6,283 bases of DNA, taken from positions 1 through 6,283 of the forward strand of contig DASVWG010000508.1 of NCBI GenBank assembly GCA_036389695.1, read 5' to 3'. The notes under the pieces are model-generated. The model was not told where the DNA came from. It ran no database searches and saw only the letters and a list, made by a program, of their open reading frames with translations. The position numbers were made by a program, and so were the translations under genes. Position 1 is the stretch's first letter, and the number at the start of each line of letters is the position of its first letter. This DNA is from JALZHR01 sp036389695. GTDB lineage: Bacteria > Acidobacteriota > Blastocatellia > Pyrinomonadales > Pyrinomonadaceae. This document shows positions 1 to 5,313 of the stretch, in pieces.

Positions 1-99
1 ACTACAAAAGCACTATCGCCGATTATCATCCCTATGATTGATTCCTTAAGTGAAATTGAATTAAATGATATTGAAGCTATGCCAGAAGAGTTAAATTAA
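1..99 (+). CDS. 3' end of an unidentified protein gene
   Basis: Frame 1 is open from the window edge to a TAA at 97-99, giving 32 C-terminal residues that end in EAMPEELN. The visible part is acidic near its end, with a short hydrophobic run (SPIIIPMI) before it. I do not recognise the family, and too little is visible to assign a function. The stretch is clearly more AT-rich than the genes from about 172 onward. The gene converges on the minus-strand genes: its stop lies 3 bases from the stop of the inositol-synthase-like fragment at 103-171, with no obvious terminator hairpin between. It could be chance open frame, but the natural-looking C-terminus and tight convergent spacing favour a real gene. 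Confidence 0.5.
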   Translation, partial: TTKALSPIIIPMIDSLSEIELNDIEAMPEELN

Positions 100-102
100 A
101 AA

Positions 103-171
103 CTATTTTTTCAACCAATCCAAAAACATTTGTTCCTGCTCAAAAAGCACATGTTTGGGCGGTTGGAAAAA
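103..171 (-). pseudogene. Relic of a second inositol-3-phosphate synthase C-terminus
   Basis: On the minus strand, directly after the methyltransferase stop (TGA, 174-172) and in the same frame, 22 codons run to a TAG at 105-103. The peptide starts FFQPPKHVLFEQEQ and ends MFLDWLKK. It matches the C-terminus of the complete inositol-3-phosphate synthase at 839-2029: by eye, 11 of 16 residues are identical over that protein's residues 377-392, with shared P, H, LF, QE, M and LDWL. Both also start with FF, but the fragment lacks about seven residues between FF and the conserved block. Nucleotide identity over the 48 aligned bases is about 75 percent, counted by hand, so this is not a recent duplicate. 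The fragment has no start codon of its own and cannot fold as an enzyme. It is best read as the displaced 3' end of another ino1 copy, or as the 3' end of a donor gene at a recombination (or assembly) junction. Confidence 0.6.
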
Positions 172-846
172 TCACTTTTCCCAGATTACCGAATACCGAA
201 AGAAAAGATGTCTCTGCACGGACGCGTTTTCAAGATGATTTGAATAAATTCGTTTCGCTTCCGAAAAACTCAAAAAGCAATCGGTTTCGTCGTGTCGCGC
301 CCACGCTTCGCGTTCGGCTTTGGTTGGGCGGGCAAAGCCGTTGTGAAAAATTTTTAGAAGCGCGCCGAGCGGAACGGCGACCGCTGCGGTGAGGAAATCC
401 GGAACGCTTTCCATTCTCGAAATATCCAGAATTAATAACCTGCCGCCCGGTTTCAGAGCCCTTTTCAATTTCGGTAAAACCTGCTCCAGAGGCAGATGGT
501 GAAAAGTCGCGATGGAGACGATGGCGTCGAAATGTTCGTCGGGAAAATTCGTTTCCAAAACATCGGCGATTTGGAAATCGATGTTCGGGTAAGATTCGGA
601 GAGATTTTTGGCTATCTCTATCATCTTGGGCGATAAATCCATCGCCGTGACGAGCTTGGCGCGCGCCGATAAAAGACGCGAAAATGTTCCGATGCCGCAG
701 CCAATCTCAAGTATGTGTTGACGATTTTGCGGCAGTTTTTCGAGCAAAAAGCCGTGATAATGATTGTTCCGATTCCATTTTTCCGTTTCAAACGGAGCAA
801 TCGAATTGAAATCTTCACGAAACTTTTTCATCGCTGCGTCACTCAT
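172..846 (-). CDS. Class I SAM-dependent methyltransferase
   Basis: A predicted soluble methyltransferase of the Methyltransf_11/25 type, 224 residues from the ATG at 846; a GTG at 852 would add two. Counting from that GTG, motif I is ILEIGCGIG at 47-55 (SAM binding) and the acidic end of strand 2 is D72. The adenine-side motif is around D97 (QIADVLE), motif IV/post-II is FDAIVSIATFHHL at 108-120, and the LKPGGRLLILD strand is at 133-143. The Rossmann core is complete. The C-terminal part, rich in aromatic and basic residues, presumably sets the substrate, which I cannot name. The start overlaps the end of inositol-3-phosphate synthase by 8 bases (ATGAGTGA), and no strong Shine-Dalgarno is visible. 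Translation is therefore probably coupled to that gene, which suggests co-expression and perhaps a related role in inositol or lipid chemistry (inference). Its TGA is followed in frame by the relic at 103-171. Confidence 0.88.
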   Translation of the reverse strand: MSDAAMKKFREDFNSIAPFETEKWNRNNHYHGFLLEKLPQNRQHILEIGCGIGTFSRLLSARAKLVTAMDLSPKMIEIAKNLSESYPNIDFQIADVLETNFPDEHFDAIVSIATFHHLPLEQVLPKLKRALKPGGRLLILDISRMESVPDFLTAAVAVPLGALLKIFHNGFARPTKAEREAWARHDETDCFLSFSEAKRIYSNHLENASVQRHLFFRYSVIWEK

Positions 847-2029
847 TTTCACTCAGCCAATCAAGAAGCATTTTTTCCTGCCGGAAAAGCGCGTGTTCCG
901 GCTTTTCGTTTTTCGTCATCGGCAGCTTGAAAAAAACCGAAAGCTGCTGCTGGATGCCTTTTTCGCCGCGTCTTTTCGCCAAATCCAGACAGCGCGCGAT
1001 TTCGATGGCGAGCGGCGCGGCGAGGATTGAATCTTTGCACAGGAAATTTATTTTTATCTGCATCGTCTGCCCGAGAAAACCGCGCACGTCGATGTTGTCC
1101 CACGCTTCTTTATTATCGCCGCGCGGGCGGTAATAGCGAATATCGACGAGATGGTCTTCGACTTTGTAGCCTAAAATATCGTCCAGAACCGAGCCTTTGG
1201 TTTTGACTTTCGAGGCGAGCGAATCTTCGTTTGACAAAGCCAAGCCGTCGCGGTTTCCCAGGATATTTGTCGAATACCAGCCTTCGACCTTCAAAGCGCG
1301 AGTTTTGAAAGCGGGCGCGAGAACGGTTTTTATCATCGTCTGCCCGGTTTTGCCGTCTTTTCCGGCGACGGGCGCGTTTTGTTTTTCGGCGTATTCAATC
1401 AATGCGGGAACGTCAGCCGAAACCGAGGGCGTGAAATTTCCATACGGAATCTGCTCGGCAATCGCGGCGTAAGCGTAAAGCATCGCTGGCGAGATTTCTT
1501 TTGAATTTTCGTCCAGAGCCTTTTCAAAACCGGCAAGCGAATTGAAAATCTCATTGCCTTCGTCGGCGAGCTTTTCGGTCGAACCGAGGTTAATGACGAC
1601 CGCATCGCCGCCGCAGGATTTTTTAAATTTCTGCAAATCCCTGCGGATTTTTTCGATTGTTTCGCGGTGCGAATTGTTTCCGGAAACTTTATTTTCGCCC
1701 TCGATATTCGCCAGAAATTCGCGATTTCCGGCGGCGCGCCACGGCTTGATTTTCCGCAAATCATTTTCAACCGCGACAAATTGTTTATGCGTCAAAACGT
1801 CGTGCGTCGAAGCCGCTTTCGCCAGATGCTCGCCGAACAAATCCCAGCCGCCGAAAATGATATTTTCATAAGCCGCCAAATCTTTGATTAAATTTTCCGG
1901 CAGCTCCGCCAGCGGCAAGCCTTCCGTGCCGATTAAGCCTTTTTTCAATAATTCGATTCCGGCAACCATCGTCGTGCCGACCGCGCCGCCGAGTCCGATG
2001 ATGGCTATGCCGAGTTTTCTGTTGCTCAT
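839..2029 (-). CDS. ino1: Inositol-3-phosphate synthase (myo-inositol-1-phosphate synthase)
   Basis: Cytosolic NAD-dependent isomerase (EC 5.5.1.4) that converts D-glucose 6-phosphate to 1D-myo-inositol 3-phosphate, the first step to inositol and inositol lipids. The protein has 396 residues, near the size of short bacterial and archaeal enzymes and shorter than the yeast one (about 530). Visible signatures are the NAD motif GLGGAVG at 12-18, FGGWD at 59-63 and VINLGSTE at 145-152. The active-site loop is GKDGKTGQT at 223-231, followed by NILGNRDG at 255-262. A lysine-rich SKVKTKGSVLDDILGY segment covers 273-288, and FLCKDSILAAPLAIEIAR is at 329-346. No key motif looks lost. The ATG at 2029 precedes the NAD fold by the usual short lead. 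No good Shine-Dalgarno is seen. The gene starts 168 bases after the kinase stop, with a repeat element in that gap, so it may have its own promoter. It overlaps the methyltransferase downstream by 8 bases. Confidence 0.95.
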   Translation of the reverse strand: MSNRKLGIAIIGLGGAVGTTMVAGIELLKKGLIGTEGLPLAELPENLIKDLAAYENIIFGGWDLFGEHLAKAASTHDVLTHKQFVAVENDLRKIKPWRAAGNREFLANIEGENKVSGNNSHRETIEKIRRDLQKFKKSCGGDAVVINLGSTEKLADEGNEIFNSLAGFEKALDENSKEISPAMLYAYAAIAEQIPYGNFTPSVSADVPALIEYAEKQNAPVAGKDGKTGQTMIKTVLAPAFKTRALKVEGWYSTNILGNRDGLALSNEDSLASKVKTKGSVLDDILGYKVEDHLVDIRYYRPRGDNKEAWDNIDVRGFLGQTMQIKINFLCKDSILAAPLAIEIARCLDLAKRRGEKGIQQQLSVFFKLPMTKNEKPEHALFRQEKMLLDWLSENE

Positions 2030-2055
2030 AAAAACTTAGATTTTACAACAAAAAG

Positions 2056-2205
2056 GAATTTAGCCACAGAGGACACAGAGAAAAACAGAGAATGCAGCCG
2101 CAGATTTACGCAGATAAACACAGATTTAAAGGCAGGCTTCGCGGCTTAACAGGCAGGATAAAACTGATTAATTTCTCTTCGGTGTCCTCTGCTGCGGCTA
2201 AATTC
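2056..2205. repeat. Palindromic repeat element with CAGA-rich arms
   Basis: This fills the gap between the kinase and ino1. The left arm, 2056-2082, starts gaatttagccacagaggaca. The right arm, 2173-2205, read on the other strand starts gaatttagccgcagcagagg. Apart from two 3-base insertions in the right arm and a couple of substitutions, the arms match. Between them lie degenerate repeats of a cagat/cacag type (about 2066-2127) and a centre with two copies of ggcagg. The wording (ttagccacagaggacacagag) is a type of intergenic repeat I know from many environmental bacterial genomes. No transposase is present. The right arm supplies the last two codons and the TAG stop of the kinase (2198-2200), so the element appears to have inserted at, or replaced, the end of that gene. 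As a hairpin it could also stop or stabilise kinase mRNA (inference). Confidence 0.75.
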
Positions 2206-3259
2206 TTTCCGTTTCAATCGCGTGCAGAGCGATTTTGCCGAGCGCGTTGACGAAATGGTTAAACGTGGCGAAACGTTTGTCCCGCGTGAAGCCTTTGTAA
2301 AAGCGGAAATAAATCTGCTGGGCGATGACGGCGATTTTAAACGTGCCGAAAGCGTAATGGAAAAGCATCCGGGAAACGTCTCGACCGGATTTTTCGGCGT
2401 AGATTTCGACCAGTTCTTTTCGCGAAATATTTTCCATTAAAACGCGCGGGTTGAAGGGCATCGAAAGCAGCTCGCTGCCGGCTTCTTTCGACATCCAGTA
2501 GCCGAGCGTGGTTCCCAAATCCATCAGAGGCTCGCCGACGGTCGTCATTTCCCAATCCAGAACGGCGATGATTTCGGTGAGATTTTCGGGATTGAGCATC
2601 ACGTTGTCGAATTTGTAATCGTTGTGAACGAGCGAGGCGCCGCTGTCGGCGGGAATGTTTTCGTTGAGCCATTCGATTGATTTTTCGAGTTCAAAATGCT
2701 CGTCGGTTTTGGCGTTGAAGTATCTTTTCGTCCAGCCTTCGACCTGACGGCGCGCGTAGCCGACGGGTTTTCCCAAATCGCCGAGACCGATTTTCCGGTA
2801 ATCGAGCGCGTGGAAATTTGCCAGATTTTCAATAAAGCTTTCGCCGACTTTTCTTTGCAGCGCGGGCGAGTTTTCCAACGCCAGCGGCGCTTTGCCGCGA
2901 ATAATCAAGCCTTTACGCCGCTCCATTAAATAAAATTCCGAGCCGATAACTGTTTCATTATTGCAGTAAATCAAAGGCTTCGGCGCCGCCCTGTAAACTT
3001 TTGAAAGCTTCGATAAAACGCCAAATTCGCGCGACATATCGTGCGCGGATTTGACCTGGTTGCCGAACGGCGGGCGGCGCAAAACGTATTCTTCAGCGCC
3101 GATTTTTATACAATAAGTCAGATTCGAGCTTCCCGCCGGAAACTGCGAGATTTCGATTTTCTCGTCTCGCTGCGCGCCGAGATTTTCGCGCAGAAACGCT
3201 TCGAGATTGGCTTCGTTCAGTTCCTCGCCCGCGCGAATCGGTTTGGTGTCGTGGCTCAT
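2198..3259 (-). CDS. APH-fold phosphotransferase, ACAD10/11-kinase (LvaA) type
   Basis: A 353-residue cytosolic kinase of the aminoglycoside-phosphotransferase fold. The nucleotide loop is FPAGSSNLTY at 40-49, the conserved strand YVLRRPP is at 58-64 and a REF helix is at 77-79. VIGSEFYLMER (104-114) is a typical hinge-side strand of this subgroup. The catalytic loop VHNDYKFDN is at 211-219, with D214 as the base and N219 as metal ligand. The second metal motif is AVLDWE at 232-237, followed by TVGEPLMDLG. The order and wording resemble the kinase half of human ACAD11 and the Pseudomonas LvaA kinase, which act on 4-hydroxyacyl-CoA rather than on antibiotics. The ACAD11-like dehydrogenase nearby supports this substrate class (inference). 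The start is 3 bases from the stop of the DUF2809 gene, so the two are probably one transcript. No LvaB-like small partner was recognised. The last codons and stop lie in a repeat arm, so the C-terminus may be altered. Confidence 0.88.
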   Translation of the reverse strand: MSHDTKPIRAGEELNEANLEAFLRENLGAQRDEKIEISQFPAGSSNLTYCIKIGAEEYVLRRPPFGNQVKSAHDMSREFGVLSKLSKVYRAAPKPLIYCNNETVIGSEFYLMERRKGLIIRGKAPLALENSPALQRKVGESFIENLANFHALDYRKIGLGDLGKPVGYARRQVEGWTKRYFNAKTDEHFELEKSIEWLNENIPADSGASLVHNDYKFDNVMLNPENLTEIIAVLDWEMTTVGEPLMDLGTTLGYWMSKEAGSELLSMPFNPRVLMENISRKELVEIYAEKSGRDVSRMLFHYAFGTFKIAVIAQQIYFRFYKGFTRDKRFATFNHFVNALGKIALHAIETERI

Positions 3260-3262
3260 AAA

Positions 3263-3646
3263 TCAGTCTGAATTTTTCCGCTCGAAAAAACTTTCAATCA
3301 ATATAATAAATAAAAAGCCCGCGAGATACGCGACGAAATCCATCCATTCAAAAGTTCTGCCGAGCATCACGGAAAGCACTCGATTATTTTCCAGCCCGAG
3401 CCGCGCGACGTAATCGAAATACTGCAAAATCTCGATGAGACCGGCGAAAGCGAAAACCGCGAGCGCGGCTTTCCGGTAAGCGACGCGGAAAAATATTCTG
3501 AAAAAACAATAGATTAAAATGACCACCAGCGCGTCGCCGACAAACGGGCGCACGACCGCGTCTTTGATAAACAGCGCGATGCCGACTTCGACGGCGAACA
3601 GAAACGCGGCGAGCAAAAGATATTTTATGTTAAAAACGAGCGTCAT
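3263..3646 (-). CDS. DUF2809-family small integral membrane protein
   Basis: A 127-residue, very hydrophobic protein with about four membrane-spanning segments near residues 6-26, 36-54, 59-78 and 101-119. Family wording of DUF2809 is visible: VRPFVGDALVVILIY at 32-46, EILQYF at 72-77, and NNRVLSVMLGRTFEWMDFVA at 87-106. The function of the family is unknown to me. It is often a single small gene with varied neighbours, so the context says little. Here it sits 3 bases upstream of the kinase and 111 bases downstream of the deoxyribosyltransferase-like gene, with a palindromic repeat in that gap. The ATG at 3646 gives a short N-terminus leading straight into the first membrane segment. No clear Shine-Dalgarno precedes it. 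Confidence 0.83.
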   Translation of the reverse strand: MTLVFNIKYLLLAAFLFAVEVGIALFIKDAVVRPFVGDALVVILIYCFFRIFFRVAYRKAALAVFAFAGLIEILQYFDYVARLGLENNRVLSVMLGRTFEWMDFVAYLAGFLFIILIESFFERKNSD

Positions 3647-3659
3647 TTAATAAAACTTT

Positions 3660-3755
3660 AAAAGATTATGCCCGCGAAAAGGCGCGAAATTTTATTGGTT
3701 AATTTTGCACGCGGGTTTCTGCCTTTTTCGCGTTCTTTCGCGGGCATAATCTTTT
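3660..3755. repeat. Long inverted repeat (MITE- or REP-like)
   Basis: The arms at 3660-3679 and 3736-3755 are perfect 20-base inverted copies (one arm reads aaaagattatgcccgcgaaa). After three mismatches the pairing resumes for 7 more bases (cgcgaaa), giving arms 3660-3689 and 3726-3755 around a 36-base loop. The right half also carries a degenerate series of ttcgcg/tttctgcc units. The element begins 2 bases beyond the stop codon of the deoxyribosyltransferase-like gene and ends 13 bases before the DUF2809 start. In the transcript it would form a strong hairpin ending near a short U-rich stretch, so it may attenuate or insulate DUF2809 and kinase expression. No target-site duplication or transposase is visible. 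This repeat wording (cgcgaaagaacgcgaaaaagg) is common in intergenic DNA of environmental genomes. Confidence 0.75.
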
Positions 3756-3757
3756 TA

Positions 3758-4084
3758 TTAACCACGCGGGATTTCTTCAAGCGAATAATAAACCGGACGA
3801 TTATTTGAAATAAAAAAATCGCGCTCGCGGTCTGCGCCTTTTGAATGGCTGATGACCAGAATCGCATCGCAAATGGAAACGACCGCCATCGAAATCTGCA
3901 TTATCGCTTCGTATTTATCCGCGACGTCAGCGCGCTCGACGATGGGCAGCGCCGCGTTGACGCCGATTAAAGGCGTGTGCCCCATTTCCAAAAGGCGCGC
4001 GGCGGATTCGTTCATCGCCTCGAAATTCGCCTGTCTTTCTTCCGCTGTGTCCGCCGAATATTTTCCGGCAACCGCAATTTTCAT
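3758..4084 (-). CDS. Nucleoside 2-deoxyribosyltransferase-like (DUF4406-like) protein
   Basis: A 108-residue soluble protein. It opens with a beta strand MKIAVAGKYS (1-10), then a long helix rich in Glu and Ala (about 12-34, EERQANFEAMNESAARLLEMGH). Next comes HTPLIGVNAALPI (36-48) and an alpha-beta unit CDAILVISHSKGADRE at 72-87. RPVYYSLEEIP near the end completes the pattern. This is the layout of DUF4406 and nucleoside 2-deoxyribosyltransferase folds, where a Glu after the S-x-GA-x-x-E turn (here E87) is the usual nucleophile position. Whether it is an active hydrolase or transferase cannot be told. It may bind or clear modified nucleotides. The start is 35 bases from that of the divergent dehydrogenase gene. 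A weak GGAAA lies about 11 bases upstream of the ATG. Its last codons (cccgcgtgg) resemble the loop of the adjacent repeat. Confidence 0.68.
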   Translation of the reverse strand: MKIAVAGKYSADTAEERQANFEAMNESAARLLEMGHTPLIGVNAALPIVERADVADKYEAIMQISMAVVSICDAILVISHSKGADRERDFFISNNRPVYYSLEEIPRG

Positions 4085-4091
4085 ACAAAAT

Positions 4092-4118
4092 TTTTCCGTG
4101 CTAATCTGTGGCTAAAAT
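4092..4118. repeat. Fragment of the CAGA-type repeat at the dehydrogenase start
   Basis: The short gap between the divergent genes contains ccgtgctaatctgtggctaa, close in wording to the reverse complement of the 2056-2205 element. Twelve bases (tctgtggctaaa, 4105-4116) are a perfect inverted copy of 2059-2070. It ends just before the ATG of the dehydrogenase at 4120, so the repeat fragment occupies the place where a ribosome binding site would be expected. This explains why no Shine-Dalgarno is visible there. It is short, so chance similarity is possible. Confidence 0.5.
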
Positions 4119-4119
4119 T

Positions 4120-5313
4120 ATGAATTTCGATTATTCAACGAAAACGCGCGAACTGCAAAAACGGGTCAGGGATTTTATGGATAAAAACATTTATCCGAAC
4201 GAAAGCGCCTACACCGCAGAGATAAATTCCGGCGACCGCTGGCAGCCTTTGCAGTTGATTGAAGATTTAAAGGAAAAAGCGCGGGCGGAAAATTTGTGGA
4301 ATTTGTTTCTGCCCGAAATTTCCGGTTTGACGAATCTGGAATACGCGCCGCTCGCCGAAGAAATGGGCAGAGTTTACTGGTCGGCGGAAGTTTTTAATTG
4401 CTCGGCGCCCGACACGGGCAATATGGAAGTTTTGGAACGCTACGGCTCGGCGGAGCAGAAAGACGCGTGGCTCAAGCCGCTGCTGAACGGCGAAATCCGC
4501 TCGTGTTTCGCGATGACCGAGCCTGACGTTGCTTCAAGCGACGCGACGAATATTCGCTCGTCTATTAAAAAAGACGGTGATGAATACGTTTTGAACGGCA
4601 GAAAATGGTGGTCGACCGGCGCGGGCGACGCTCGCTGTAAGCTGGCGATTTTTATGGGCAAAACGGACGAATCAGCGCCGAGACATCTTCAGCAATCGAT
4701 GGTTCTCGTTCCGCTCGACGCCGACGGCGTGAAAGTCGAAAGAATTTTAAATGTTTTCGGCTACGACGACGCGCCGAACGGGCACGCGGAAATTTTGTTT
4801 GAAAACGTGCGCGTGCCGGCGTCGAATTTAATTTTGGGCGAAGGTCGCGGCTTTGAAATCGCGCAGGGTCGTCTCGGTCCCGGACGCGTGCATCATTGTA
4901 TGCGCCTGATTGGCGTCGCCGAGCGGGCGCTGGAATTGATGTGCGAACGGGCGAAAGCGCGCGTCGCTTTCGGAAAACCGATTGCCGAGCAGGGCGTCAT
5001 TCGTCAATGGATAGCCGAGGCGCGTCTGGCAATCGAGCAGGCGCGGCTGCTGGTTTTGAAAACGGCTTGGATGATGGACGAAGTCGGAAACAAAGCGGCG
5101 CGAAAGGAAATCGCGATGATAAAAGCGGTCGTGCCGCGCACAGTGTTGAAAATCGTCGACCGCGCCATTCAGGCGCACGGCGGGGGCGGCGTCTCGCAGG
5201 ATTTTCCGCTGGCGAATTACTGGATTATCGCGCGCACCTTAAGGCTCGCCGACGGACCGGACGAAGTTCATCTGGAATCGATTGCGAAAATGGAGTTGAA
5301 AAAAGAGAAATGA
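4120..5313 (+). CDS. ACAD10/11-like acyl-CoA dehydrogenase family protein
   Basis: A 397-residue FAD-dependent protein of the acyl-CoA dehydrogenase fold, closest in wording to the dehydrogenase half of human ACAD11. Shared blocks include CSAPDTGNMEVL (94-105), SCFAMTEPDVASSDATNI (128-145), RKWWSTGAG (161-169) and NLILGEGRGFEIAQGRLGPG (236-255). IAMIKAVVPR (331-340), HGGGGVSQDFPLAN (353-366) and LRLADGPDEVHL (374-385) complete the match. ACAD11 and Pseudomonas LvaC are linked to removal of phosphate from 4-phosphoacyl-CoA, yielding a 2-enoyl-type CoA for beta-oxidation. The nearby ACAD11-type kinase fits this role. The usual catalytic Glu (YEGT in medium-chain enzymes) appears as D378, as in ACAD11. 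I chose the ATG at 4120 because family members start M-(D/N)-F-x-Y-S. A GTG at 4108 would add four residues encoded by repeat DNA. The stop overlaps the acetyltransferase start by 4 bases (ATGA). Confidence 0.94.
   Translation: MNFDYSTKTRELQKRVRDFMDKNIYPNESAYTAEINSGDRWQPLQLIEDLKEKARAENLWNLFLPEISGLTNLEYAPLAEEMGRVYWSAEVFNCSAPDTGNMEVLERYGSAEQKDAWLKPLLNGEIRSCFAMTEPDVASSDATNIRSSIKKDGDEYVLNGRKWWSTGAGDARCKLAIFMGKTDESAPRHLQQSMVLVPLDADGVKVERILNVFGYDDAPNGHAEILFENVRVPASNLILGEGRGFEIAQGRLGPGRVHHCMRLIGVAERALELMCERAKARVAFGKPIAEQGVIRQWIAEARLAIEQARLLVLKTAWMMDEVGNKAARKEIAMIKAVVPRTVLKIVDRAIQAHGGGGVSQDFPLANYWIIARTLRLADGPDEVHLESIAKMELKKEK

Noticed and set aside
172..174. Read-through or selenocysteine recoding of the methyltransferase TGA into the following 22 codons
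   Set aside because: The downstream peptide resembles the end of inositol-phosphate synthase, not a methyltransferase extension, and no SECIS-like hairpin is evident near the TGA.
2030..2055. Promoter for ino1 between the repeat and its start
   Set aside because: A taaaat-like hexamer exists, but it lies very close to the ATG and has no convincing partner element, so it was not listed.
2198..3259. Aminoglycoside resistance kinase
   Set aside because: The fold is shared, but the sequence wording and the nearby ACAD11-like gene point to the acyl-CoA kinase group. Nothing else suggests resistance.
3660..3755. CRISPR repeat or insertion sequence end
   Set aside because: There is only one inverted pair, no regularly spaced direct repeats, no transposase and no target-site duplication.
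4108..4119. GTG start for the dehydrogenase, adding four residues
   Set aside because: The added codons fall within repeat-like DNA and no ribosome site precedes them. The ATG at 4120 matches the family N-terminus.
4896..5309. Upstream in-frame extension of the acetyltransferase to about 303 residues (possible fusion protein)
   Set aside because: The extension lies wholly inside the dehydrogenase gene in another frame, is rich in Arg and Gly as expected of a shadow frame, and lacks any domain. The ATGA overlap gives a natural start at 5310.
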